IMG/VR virus record: IMGVR_UViG_3300044639_000944
Coordinates: 1-29,807 of that record
Source: a virus
Direction: 5' to 3' (one strand)
Length of the DNA stretch: 29,807 bases
Shown: in pieces, positions 20,321 through 27,671 of the stretch
Layout of the letters: the number at the start of each line of letters is the position of its first letter
Position numbering within the stretch: the first letter of the stretch is position 1
The notes under the pieces: generated by a model
Database searches by the model: none
Told to the model about the DNA's origin: nothing
The model's input: the letters and a program-made list of their open reading frames with translations, nothing else
Position numbers and translations under genes: made by a program

Positions 20321-20713
20321 TTAGACGCTCCAGGTGATTGCGGAAGTGAGCTTGACGGTAGCGGACGCGGTCACGGCCCCATCCTGCTCCGCCGAGATCG
20401 AGAGGTTCGTGCAGATGCCGTCGAAGACGGCGATCAAGGAACCACCAGAGAAGGAAAGGGTGAACGCAGTCGCAGAAGCGTCACCGCTTACAGGGTTGAG
20501 CGACGCGTTGATGTCGGCATAGTTAGCCGGCGCGAAGAAGTCGATCGTAAGCGTGCCCGCCTCGAACGCGCCCATCACAAACTGCTTGTCGGAGTCGGAA
20601 AGACTCGTGATGTCGATCTCGGTCAACGAGGAGCCGCCGACGGAGAGATTAGTGACTTCGGCGATCGCGGATCCGCTGATGCTCAAGGTCGTGTTGTATG
20701 CAGAGAGTGCCAT
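20321..20713 (-). CDS. Major tail (tube) protein, first paralog
   Basis: The 130-aa, Ser/Thr/Ala-rich protein (MALSAYNTTLSISGSAIAEV) has the beta-sandwich pattern of siphovirus tail tube subunits and lies between the tail terminator and the chaperone, its canonical place. The ATG at 20713 follows GAGGT by about 7 nt. The body is close to the minimal tube domain without added Ig-like domain. The second paralog is next to it. The shorter, more compact form makes this copy the likelier main tube subunit, though this is inference. Confidence 0.86.
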   Translation of the reverse strand: MALSAYNTTLSISGSAIAEVTNLSVGGSSLTEIDITSLSDSDKQFVMGAFEAGTLTIDFFAPANYADINASLNPVSGDASATAFTLSFSGGSLIAVFDGICTNLSISAEQDGAVTASATVKLTSAITWSV

Positions 20714-20725
20714 GGGTGTACCTCG

Positions 20726-21169
20726 TTAGGAGTGCATCGAGACTACCTCTAGCGTCGCCAGATACAAACCGTGCGTAGCACCATCTGCGGGCGGTTGGTA
20801 GTCGGTCTGGATCGTCGAGACCCGGCTCGACTTCACGGAAATCTTCAGGGTCGGCCCCGAGTAGAAGTCCTGCGCCCAGTCGGCGAAGATCGCTTGAGCC
20901 TTCTGGGCGATGTCCACGGAGACCTTCTTGTCGAGCGCGAGGCAATGGAGCGACACGCTCGACCGGGTGAGGGTCGGCACGCCGGACAGGACGAGGTACG
21001 GCGCGCTTGAGTTCAACTCGTACACGATCGCCGGGAGCGACCCATTGTCCTCCCGAAGTTCCGGGTAGATCCGCACCGGGTTCGTGCCGATGATCGAGGT
21101 CAGGCTCGCCGTAGCGGCGACCTTGGCCTTCATCGCGGTCTCGATGTTCCAGACCGTTTGTGCGCTCAC
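20726..21169 (-). CDS. Tail terminator protein (DUF3168/gp17-like)
   Basis: The 147-aa protein has the features of the DUF3168 family: a helical start (MSAQTVWNIETAMKAKVAAT), GTNPVRIYPELREDNGSLPA-type region with the IVYEL strand, and SSVSLHCLALDKKVSVDIAQ leading to the helix AQAIFADW. Relatives (SPP1 gp17, lambda U-like) form a hexameric ring that caps tail tube polymerisation and joins the head. The GTG start overlaps the previous stop (GTGA). Length and place between the gp10-like gene and the tube genes are as expected. Confidence 0.83.
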   Translation of the reverse strand: MSAQTVWNIETAMKAKVAATASLTSIIGTNPVRIYPELREDNGSLPAIVYELNSSAPYLVLSGVPTLTRSSVSLHCLALDKKVSVDIAQKAQAIFADWAQDFYSGPTLKISVKSSRVSTIQTDYQPPADGATHGLYLATLEVVSMHS

Positions 21170-21735
21170 GATTGATCCTTACTGGGGGCCGACTTGATAT
21201 TGCCCCACGCATTGATGAAGTCGGCGAACTCCTGCACCGCCGTCGCCTCGGCCCCCGGCTTGAGCCGTTTGAAGAGCCGGAAGAAGATCCACTTGCCGGG
21301 GATGTCCTTCTTCCCCTTCACCCATCCGCGCATCCGGCCCTTGCGGACGATCGAGAACCCCTTCTCGATGAGCCGGCCATAGAACGCCCCGCTCTTCCCG
21401 GTCACGCCGATACGGCGACCGATGTAGAGCCGACGCTGCTTCGAACCGAGCGGGATCACGGCGATCGCCGTCGTGACCTTGGCACGCGCCAGACCTGGCG
21501 AGACCATTCGGCCGCGCCTCATGTACGGCCAGAGACGGTCGCCCGGAAAACCCTTGTCCGTGTTCGTCGCGAGCGACCCCACCTCGGAGCGCATGGCGGC
21601 GGCGATGCGTTCGAGCGTACGGGTCGCCACGCGCTCGATGGTCGCCTTCTTGAGGTTCTCGTCCATCTTCTTGAAGGCCGCGACGAGTTCCTTCCCGCCG
21701 GACAGGTTGACGCTCTCGAAGAACTGCTGCGACAT
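21166..21735 (-). CDS. HK97 gp10-like head-tail joining protein
   Basis: The 189-aa protein starts with SGGKELVAAFKKMDENLKKA followed by a basic helical region, as in HK97 gp10-type proteins. The later part (GSKQRRLYIGRRIGV, then FYGRLIEKGFSIVRKGRMRG) has the Y-G-x-x-x-E-x-G motif typical of the family. These proteins sit at the neck and take part in joining tail to head. ATG at 21735 overlaps the previous stop as TGATG. The strongly basic central section, longer than in many relatives, could contact DNA in the neck. Confidence 0.83.
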   Translation of the reverse strand: MSQQFFESVNLSGGKELVAAFKKMDENLKKATIERVATRTLERIAAAMRSEVGSLATNTDKGFPGDRLWPYMRRGRMVSPGLARAKVTTAIAVIPLGSKQRRLYIGRRIGVTGKSGAFYGRLIEKGFSIVRKGRMRGWVKGKKDIPGKWIFFRLFKRLKPGAEATAVQEFADFINAWGNIKSAPSKDQS

Positions 21736-22070
21736 CAGACCACCTCCCGTACGGTCACGGTCACGGTCTGCTGCCGCGCGTCGTACTGCTCGATGCCGAT
21801 GATCTCGAAGGTGGCCCTATCCGACTGGAGGCGGGAAGTCACCGACAAGAGCGCGGCATCCTTCTCGCGCATCATGATCTCGTAGGAGCGTTGGTGCGTG
21901 ACCTTCTCGCGCTCGACACCCTCGGCGGCGGAGGTTCCCTTGAGGTAGCCCCAGACGATCGTGCCCACGCCGAGGAAGGACGGCTCAAGCGAGCCGAACT
22001 CGTCGAGATCCGTCGTGCGGTTGAGCACGAGGAACGGGGTACGCATCAGGCCGGAGCGGACTCGCCTCAT
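21735..22070 (-). CDS. Head closure protein (SPP1 gp16-like)
   Basis: The 111-aa protein has the head-tail joining pattern: NRTTDLDEFGSLEPSFLGVG, then SAAEGVEREKVTHQRSYEIM and a terminal IGIEQYDARQQTVTVTVREV. Small beta-barrel proteins of this type close the connector after DNA packaging. ATG overlaps the previous stop (ATGA) and its own stop overlaps the gp10-like start, so stoichiometric coupling is likely. The length is usual for the family. Confidence 0.83.
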   Translation of the reverse strand: MRRVRSGLMRTPFLVLNRTTDLDEFGSLEPSFLGVGTIVWGYLKGTSAAEGVEREKVTHQRSYEIMMREKDAALLSVTSRLQSDRATFEIIGIEQYDARQQTVTVTVREVV

Positions 22071-22687
22071 GCCATCCTCGGGATCGAGTAGAGCCGAGCG
22101 AGCGACTCGACACCGTGCGGGACTTCGGTGAGCGCGGTCTCGCTCCCGGTCTCTCGGGCGATGTCATACCAATACGCGACCGACATCAGCACGGCCTGCC
22201 GGAGTGCCTGCGGGACATTCGCCGCCGCCGCGCCGTAGCCGGCCGTGTAGGACACCGTCACGCTTGAGATGCCCGCGTAGAACCGCGTCGCCGGCCACGC
22301 CGAGAGCGTGCTCGGGTTGATCACGATCGAGCCTGGGAGCCGCTGCCCTTCGAGCGTGTACGCGCTCGCGCTCAAGGTCTGCGTCGTGCCCGCCGTGTCC
22401 ACATAGGTGATCGAGGACACCGCCGAGACCTTGCCGGCCGGGAGGATGATCTCGTATCCGCCGGGGAAGCGATCGAGTTTGAGCGTGTAGGTGCGATTCA
22501 CGAGCGGCCGATTCGCCAGTCCCTCGACATAGTTCCGAGCCGCCACGATGAGCGAGGTGATGAGCGAGTCCTCGTCCGTGTGCGTCACGCGCAAGTGCGC
22601 CTTCGCCTCGGCAAGCGTGACAGGCTCGACCGCCGGCGAGGTGGCCTCGACATTCGAGAGGTAGGTCGCACCATCAATCGCCAGCAT
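22067..22687 (-). CDS. Head-tail connector protein (HK97 gp6-like)
   Basis: The start at 22687 was chosen because AAGGAGG lies directly upstream; a longer frame to 22843 has no RBS and reads as out-of-frame sequence. The 206-aa protein contains EPVTLAEAKAHLRVTHTDED, then LITSLIVAARNYVEGLANRP, the core pattern of gp6-like adaptor proteins that form a 12-13-mer ring under the portal. The middle section is beta-rich (PGGYEIILPAGKVSAVSSIT), and the end again helical (ALRQAVLMSVAYWYDIARET). The gene overlaps the previous one by 14 nt. Confidence 0.86.
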   Translation of the reverse strand: MLAIDGATYLSNVEATSPAVEPVTLAEAKAHLRVTHTDEDSLITSLIVAARNYVEGLANRPLVNRTYTLKLDRFPGGYEIILPAGKVSAVSSITYVDTAGTTQTLSASAYTLEGQRLPGSIVINPSTLSAWPATRFYAGISSVTVSYTAGYGAAAANVPQALRQAVLMSVAYWYDIARETGSETALTEVPHGVESLARLYSIPRMA

Positions 22688-22877
22688 CGCTCGCCTCCTT
22701 CGTCGCCTTGCGAAGCCGCACGCGGCCACGCTCGGGAGTCTCGATCTTCGGCTCGTCGCGCTCGACCAAGCCGGACGCAATGTATCGCGCCGCGTCGGAA
22801 TCTGGAATCTCGCAGCGCATCCCCGCGGCGAACGCTCCGGCACTCGTGACGAAGGACTTCAGGATGTGGACTCTCAT
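22674..22877 (-). CDS. Small head-region protein (67 aa)
   Basis: MRVHILKSFVTSAGAFAAGM is followed by CEIPDSDAARYIASGLVERD, the pattern of small proteins frequently placed just after the capsid gene in phages, with an FKBP- or Rho-N-like short strand-helix unit (G-x-x-x-x-(L/I)-P-x-x-x-A-x-x-(L/Y)-x-x-x-G). The tail is basic. ATG at 22877 has CGGAGC upstream and lies directly after the terminator hairpin. Function unknown; a minor head protein or assembly factor is possible. Confidence 0.75.
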   Translation of the reverse strand: MRVHILKSFVTSAGAFAAGMRCEIPDSDAARYIASGLVERDEPKIETPERGRVRLRKATKEASDAGD

Positions 22878-22886
22878 GCGTGCTCC

Positions 22887-22920
22887 GAAAGAAAGAGGGC
22901 GAGCCTTGCGGCCCGCCCTC
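22887..22920 (-). terminator. Rho-independent terminator after the capsid gene
   Basis: On the minus strand GAGGGCG pairs with CGCCCTC, extended past one mismatch by GGC/GCC around a 4-nt loop, and the tract TTTCTTTC follows. It lies 21 nt after the 420-aa capsid stop and just before the next gene's RBS. A partial terminator here would keep capsid mRNA in excess over connector genes, a frequent arrangement in phages. Confidence 0.82.
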
Positions 22921-22941
22921 GTGTGCGATCAGTTCATCCGA

Positions 22942-24204
22942 TCAGGGGTTGACCAGAGTGCGGAACGCATCGGTGCGGCAGATCTTCGCATCGAGGCGCA
23001 TCTCGCCCATGTACCCGATCTGGCCGTTGCCGGCGTACAGTTCGCGGAGCACCTGGACTTCCATGCCCGAACGCTCGGCCATGACGAAGTGATCGAAGTC
23101 ACCGATCACGGCGAGGGTCGCCGCTGCGGTCGATCCGAACGAAGTCGCGTAGGGCGAGGCGTACACCGGGATGCCGAGCAGGCGAGCGGGTTCGCCGGCC
23201 TTGAAGGACTCCTCCCAGAGGTAGGGGATCGTGCCGCTCGTGGTCACGGCGTTCTTGAGCTTGCGGCAAGCCTTGAAGAACGAGTCGTGGGCCACGATCG
23301 CGCAGGTCGGCGACACGCGGTACTTCTGGGGCAGCGCGTAGACGAAGTCGATCAGTTCGTCAGCGGTCAGCGTGCCGGCCGTGCCGAGTGTGTCGCCGGC
23401 GGTCAGGCTCGCCGAGGTCACGCCCTGCGGCTTGTTCGTGCCGTTGCCGTTCCAGAGTGCGTGCTCGATCGAGTGCGCGAACAACTGGCCAAGACGGTTG
23501 GCGACGATCGACTCGATCGAGAAGTCGCTACCGCGAGCGGGAGCGTCCGCGACGAGTTCCTTGGACACCTTGACCACGCGGCGCAGCGCGTTGCCCGTGA
23601 AGGTCTTGTTGTCGTAGGTCGGCGAGTATTCACCGACCGCGCCACCTTCTCCGGCCCATCCTTCGGTCGCGCCCGAGTCGAAGTCAGACGAGGTGAAGTC
23701 CACTTCAAGCGTGAGGTTGGTCGTGAAGTTGCCGACGGGGATCTTGCGGACGAGGTTGAGGATCGCCGCGTTCTGCTGAATCGACTTCTGCAACTGGGCG
23801 TAGAAGCCTTCGCTCGGCAGGTAGCCGCCGTCAGCGGCCGAGCCGGCCGAGAGCGCGCGGGTGTCGAAGTTCGGCGAGTAGCCGCGCTTCAGGTAGTCGC
23901 CGAAGGCATCGGCGTACTTCGCGTCGGTCACGATGCCGCGCTCGATCTTGGCGGCGACGGCCGGAGCCGAACGCTCGACCACGACCACGCCGTGCGCGCC
24001 CTTGGCGGCGCGCGAGTTCAGGTCGGCGACCATGTCGCGACGCTTGGCGAGCGCGTCGTACTCCTTGCTCTTCTTCTCGTACTCGGCCGACATCTTGGCC
24101 GCGTCCTCTTCGGTCGCGCCCTCCATGCCTGCCACCATCTCCTGCATCTCCGCGTAGAGAGCACCCATCTTCTCGACGAGTGCCTTGTAGGTATCACCTT
24201 CCAT
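22942..24204 (-). CDS. HK97-fold major capsid protein with delta domain
   Basis: The 420-aa protein has an N-terminal coiled coil (about 1-65; KKSKEYDALAKRRDMVADLN), matching the scaffold-like delta domain that the prohead protease removes, and a linker to about 120. The mature domain follows: GGYLPSEGFYAQLQKSIQQN (126-145), an E-loop at about 155-200, the spine helix VKVSKELVADAPARGSDFSI (211-230) with LFAHSIEHALWNGNGTNKPQ (241-260), then an A-domain with LLGIPVYASPYA (342-353). Its RBS (AAAGGAGG at 6 nt) is the best in the window and a terminator follows, both signs of very high expression. A second HK97-fold gene lies directly upstream. Confidence 0.95.
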   Translation of the reverse strand: MEGDTYKALVEKMGALYAEMQEMVAGMEGATEEDAAKMSAEYEKKSKEYDALAKRRDMVADLNSRAAKGAHGVVVVERSAPAVAAKIERGIVTDAKYADAFGDYLKRGYSPNFDTRALSAGSAADGGYLPSEGFYAQLQKSIQQNAAILNLVRKIPVGNFTTNLTLEVDFTSSDFDSGATEGWAGEGGAVGEYSPTYDNKTFTGNALRRVVKVSKELVADAPARGSDFSIESIVANRLGQLFAHSIEHALWNGNGTNKPQGVTSASLTAGDTLGTAGTLTADELIDFVYALPQKYRVSPTCAIVAHDSFFKACRKLKNAVTTSGTIPYLWEESFKAGEPARLLGIPVYASPYATSFGSTAAATLAVIGDFDHFVMAERSGMEVQVLRELYAGNGQIGYMGEMRLDAKICRTDAFRTLVNP

Positions 24205-24210
24205 ATGTTG

Positions 24211-24217
24211 CCTCCTT
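24211..24217 (-). promoter_or_regulatory. Strong ribosome-binding site of the capsid gene
   Basis: AAGGAGG on the minus strand ends 6 nt before the ATG at 24204, a full match to the 16S rRNA 3' end. It fixes the start and points to this capsid as the major one of the two. Confidence 0.85.
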
Positions 24218-24230
24218 TAGGCGTTGGTGA

Positions 24231-25280
24231 TTAGTTGCTCACGACCTGGATCAGCGACCGAGGGTCGATGATGTTGCCGCCCACGCGGACGGAGGCACGG
24301 AGCACGACTTGTCCGGTGGCCGCAGCCACCTCGTTCAGACGCTCGATCTGCACACCGTCGCGGTGCATGGCGAGCACATATGCGTCGAAGTTCACGAGGA
24401 AGCAGAGGATGTCCCCTGCGCTGCCGTGCGTGAAGTGCGGCGTGTAGAAGGCCGGCTTCCCGAGGATGCGACCGAACGCCGCGACCTCGGATTCGAGCGG
24501 ATCGTGCAGCGCGCTGCTGTTCGCGGATTGATGCGTGAAGTCGCCGATCGAGTTGTTTCCGAAGATCCAACAGGCTTTGGCGTGCGACGATGCGCGCATC
24601 TTCTCCAGAGCGATGCCCATCGATGAGAAGTCGATGTGATCGACCGCCGCACTCCCGCCGTCCGTGACAATCTGGTCGGTGTGCTGCGCGTACTCGAAGA
24701 TGCCTTGGCACTCGCGACGATTAGCGACGGTCGAAGTAGCAGGGCGTCCGATGATGATCTGCCGCTCGATCTCGCTCGTGAGCTTCTTCGCGAGAAGATC
24801 AGCGAGCATCGCCTCGACCGATGCGCTTCCCATCGATTCCTCGATGAGTTCCTTCGAGACCGTGACATTCACGCCGACCTCGTGGAGCGTGATCTTCGCG
24901 TTCTCGTAGTTGAAGGCATAGCCCGAAGGAGCCGCACCAGACACCGTAAAGCGAGGCAGAGCGAACGCCGCGCCGGCGAGATCGGCGCGAGCACCCTCCT
25001 CCTTGTAAGTGATCCGGTTCGTGGTCTCGGCCGTCTCGGTGTATCCGGCCACCGACAGCGTCGGCCCGTTCACCGTGACCTTGCGGCATCGGCCGATCAG
25101 GTAGTTGGTGTCGAAGCCGTCGCCGATGATCTCGCTCCAGTTATCTGGGGCGATGTTCGCGGCCGAGTCAGTCACGCCGCGCTTCTCCGCGAGGATCTGC
25201 GCGTCCTCGCTGCTGATGCCGTGAGCACCTCGCAGGAGGTAGCGGTAGAAGGCTTGCCGATGGGCCGACTTGAAGTCCAT
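24231..25280 (-). CDS. Second HK97-fold capsid-like protein, without delta domain
   Basis: The 349-aa protein begins directly with FKSAHRQAFYRYLLRG and has the HK97 landmarks: PDNWSEIIGDGFDTNYLIGR (45-64), E-loop-like region about 75-110, spine helix VTVSKELIEESMGSASVEAM (139-158) continuing KLTSEIERQIIIG, and an A-domain with ILGKPAFYTPHF (272-283) and VRVGGNIIDPRSL (331-343). These correspond one by one to the 420-aa capsid, but overall similarity is low and no scaffold-like coiled coil is present. ATG at 25280 has AAGGAT and GAGG upstream; a longer frame to 25316 has no RBS. It may form pentamers, as T4 gp24 does, or act as a minor shell subunit. Confidence 0.85.
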   Translation of the reverse strand: MDFKSAHRQAFYRYLLRGAHGISSEDAQILAEKRGVTDSAANIAPDNWSEIIGDGFDTNYLIGRCRKVTVNGPTLSVAGYTETAETTNRITYKEEGARADLAGAAFALPRFTVSGAAPSGYAFNYENAKITLHEVGVNVTVSKELIEESMGSASVEAMLADLLAKKLTSEIERQIIIGRPATSTVANRRECQGIFEYAQHTDQIVTDGGSAAVDHIDFSSMGIALEKMRASSHAKACWIFGNNSIGDFTHQSANSSALHDPLESEVAAFGRILGKPAFYTPHFTHGSAGDILCFLVNFDAYVLAMHRDGVQIERLNEVAAATGQVVLRASVRVGGNIIDPRSLIQVVSN

Positions 25281-25312
25281 ATCCTTATCCTCGCATCTTT
25301 GAGTATCGAAGG

Positions 25313-26200
25313 TCAACGCTTGGGGCCAAGCCAGATACGCCGACGAACCGTCGCCGGCACGGGCGCGCTCGCCGTCCAGAGGTCGAACGAGCGGCGATCG
25401 ACCACGAGGTCGGTAGCCGGGTTCGCCGGGAAGGTCACGGCCGAGACCTCGTGGAGTTCGAGATCCTCGATCATCCGGTGAACCTTGCCGTCCCGCTCCT
25501 CGAAGCGATCCGAGCGCACGATGAAGCCGAACGACATCGCCGAGACCACGCCCGAGCGCACCGCGACGCGAGCGTCCCGGCCGACCTGGGTGTCGATCGG
25601 CTCCATCTCGACCACGAGGCCGTGCTCATCCTCGGCGAGCCGGAGACTCCCGGCCGTCGTGCGAGCGATCGGCATCGAAGCGTCGTGGTTCCAGAGCGCG
25701 ACCACATCCGGCTTCTCGCGGAGCGTGCGCTCGAACGCGCCGCGCACGATGATCTCGTGGGCGTATCCGATCGGATACGCGGTCTCGGTCACGCTCGCGT
25801 AGCCTCGGAGGATCTCCCGGCCATCGTCCGCACGCACTTCCATCGCCTGCCCGTAGCGTCGCTCCATGATGTCCCCTTCTGCGCGGTCTACGCGCTCCAG
25901 AATGTTCGTGGCCCACGAGCGGCCTGCGTCGCCTGACCAGAGTGCCCACGCGATCCTGCCGGCCGATGGGAAGCCCTCTTCACCCGGCCCCCACCCTTGG
26001 CCCTGCTTGTCCACCTCGTGCCGCGCGAAGTACGAGGCCATGCGCTGCACCGTGTCGATCGAGAGCGCGCGCCCGTTGGCGATGTCACGCGCTCGGGCGA
26101 CCCCAACCTCCGTCCCGCCGCGCCCGTGCTCGCGCCGCCACGCGAGGCCACGGTCGGCCTCCTCGCGCATCGAGGCGTTAGGCTCGAAGGAGTCAGCCAC
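25313..26200 (-). CDS. HK97-type prohead protease (S78) with extra N-terminal domain
   Basis: The 295-aa protein has two parts. Residues about 10-105 form a domain with RGLAWRREHGRGGTEVGVAR, then SYFARHEVDKQGQGWGPGEE and FPSAGRIAWALWSGDAGRSW, which I recognise as a recurring phage domain without a defined role, often placed before prohead proteases. Residues about 115-275 are the protease: H172 in LWNHDASMPIAR, S223 in SAMSFGF, and E251 in LHEVSAVTFPAN give the catalytic set. It should cleave the delta domain of the 420-aa capsid. The GTG start follows GGAGG and overlaps the portal stop by 8 nt. Confidence 0.92.
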   Translation of the reverse strand: MADSFEPNASMREEADRGLAWRREHGRGGTEVGVARARDIANGRALSIDTVQRMASYFARHEVDKQGQGWGPGEEGFPSAGRIAWALWSGDAGRSWATNILERVDRAEGDIMERRYGQAMEVRADDGREILRGYASVTETAYPIGYAHEIIVRGAFERTLREKPDVVALWNHDASMPIARTTAGSLRLAEDEHGLVVEMEPIDTQVGRDARVAVRSGVVSAMSFGFIVRSDRFEERDGKVHRMIEDLELHEVSAVTFPANPATDLVVDRRSFDLWTASAPVPATVRRRIWLGPKR

Positions 26201-27671
26201 CCTCGGCCTCCGTGCACATCGAGATAGCGATCGCGACCGCCTGATCCTGATCGTAGCCCTCGTCGAGGAGCCGACCGATCTTGCCGCTCACGCACTCCTG
26301 CACCTCGGGCGAGAGATCGGCGAGCCGCTTCGACTTGCGCTTCGCGTAGCGTCCCCTCGAGTCCCGAGCGGTCGGAGCCGTTGCCGGCACGGGAGCCGGG
26401 GCCGTGAGCGGCGACTGGTCGCCCGCCTTGCCGGCGTTCGGATCGACGATCGCCAAGTTCACGGGCGCGCGGGCCACATCGCCGCCGTCGATCGGCGCGT
26501 AGTTCTCGCGCTCGCGCACCTCGTTGATCGTGAGGAAGCCATTGTTGAGCGCGGTCGAGTACGCCGCGAATCGCGACGCGAGGTCGCCTCGGAGGAGCGC
26601 GTCGAACGAGATGTGCGTCTCGATCGGCTCGCCCTCGCGCACGAGCTTCCGCGCGCACTCCTCCTCGAACCGCGAGGCCCAGTTCGCGAGGCAATGCTTC
26701 ACGAACTCGGCATCGGCCTGCTCGGCACTCGCGTACGAGGTCTTCGTCGCGTCGCCGACCATGTGCACCGGGACATTGAACGCGGCCGCAATCTGCGACC
26801 GACAGAACGAGCGCAACTCGACGAGTTTCGCTTCCTCGGGATCGACCGAGACCTTCTCCCACGAGTAGCCGCTTTCCAGGATCGCCACGCGGCCGGCGTT
26901 CTCCGCTCCGCCCGTGATCGACTGCCACGACTGGCGGAGCCGCTTGAGTGCTTCCTCGGTGAGCGTCCCCGTGACCTTGATCAGACCAGCCGGCCGTGCG
27001 CCGTTGCGGAAGAACGAGGCCACGAACTTCTCCGCCTCGAGTTCCACGCCGATGATGTTCCGCACGAGGTAGATCGGAGTCTCGCCGAGGAGACCGTCGA
27101 GGCTCGGCGCGCGAAGGTGGAAGATGTCGTACGCCTGCCACACCTGATCGGTGCTCTTCGCGATGCCCCACCGCGACGAGGTGTACGAGTAGACGGGCAT
27201 CCCGTCCGGGCCGCGGGAGACCTCGACCGAGTCCGCGCGCAACTTGTGCAGGCCGACCACGCGCCCGACTGCATCGCGCTCGATCACCGCATAGGCGTTC
27301 CCGTAGAGGAGGCAGTCGAGGAGCATCGACTCGCGCCAGACCATCGCCCCCATGTACGGGTTCGGCTCGATGTTCAGGAGCCGATAGAGCGGATGCTCGC
27401 GAGCGGGAACCGGGATCCCTCCCTCCCGGCGCATGACTCGCCACTCCATCCGCGCGACGCTCTGGGAGATGAGCCGCGTGCAGGCGTATACCGTCGGAGC
27501 CTCCCTCGCTGCCTCCGGCGTGATCGAGCGGCCCGTGTCGGCGTAGGTCGAGATGTACGCTTGCGCGCCTCCGGGAGGCTGTCCGATCGGCGAGCGGTCG
27601 ATCACCGCGCGCTCTTCGAGCGTCGGCTCGGGAGTCGGAGCGGGTCGGCGGAACCAGTCGATCAGAGCCAT
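26193..27671 (-). CDS. Portal protein (HK97 family)
   Basis: The 492-aa protein starts at ATG 27671 (GAGAGG upstream, 10-nt overlap with terminase); the frame is open far upstream but that part is out-of-frame terminase sequence. Landmarks are SITPEAAREAPTVYACTRLI, LYGNAYAVIERDAVGRVVGL, the clip/wing region YSYTSSRWGIAKSTDQVW, and FCRSQIAAAFNVPVHMVGDA with NWASRFEEEC, all typical of HK97-like portals, which form the dodecameric DNA channel. The last about 85 residues are Pro/Ala-rich and end in a small unit LLDEGYDQDQAVAIAISMC, seen on various phage structural proteins; its role is unknown. Confidence 0.93.
   Translation of the reverse strand: MALIDWFRRPAPTPEPTLEERAVIDRSPIGQPPGGAQAYISTYADTGRSITPEAAREAPTVYACTRLISQSVARMEWRVMRREGGIPVPAREHPLYRLLNIEPNPYMGAMVWRESMLLDCLLYGNAYAVIERDAVGRVVGLHKLRADSVEVSRGPDGMPVYSYTSSRWGIAKSTDQVWQAYDIFHLRAPSLDGLLGETPIYLVRNIIGVELEAEKFVASFFRNGARPAGLIKVTGTLTEEALKRLRQSWQSITGGAENAGRVAILESGYSWEKVSVDPEEAKLVELRSFCRSQIAAAFNVPVHMVGDATKTSYASAEQADAEFVKHCLANWASRFEEECARKLVREGEPIETHISFDALLRGDLASRFAAYSTALNNGFLTINEVRERENYAPIDGGDVARAPVNLAIVDPNAGKAGDQSPLTAPAPVPATAPTARDSRGRYAKRKSKRLADLSPEVQECVSGKIGRLLDEGYDQDQAVAIAISMCTEAEGG

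Noticed and set aside
25888-27444. 518-codon alternate minus-strand frame in the portal gene
   Set aside because: Same strand but Arg/Gly/Ala-rich nonsense; unlike the frame in the methyltransferase gene it shows no domain-like segment and no RBS.
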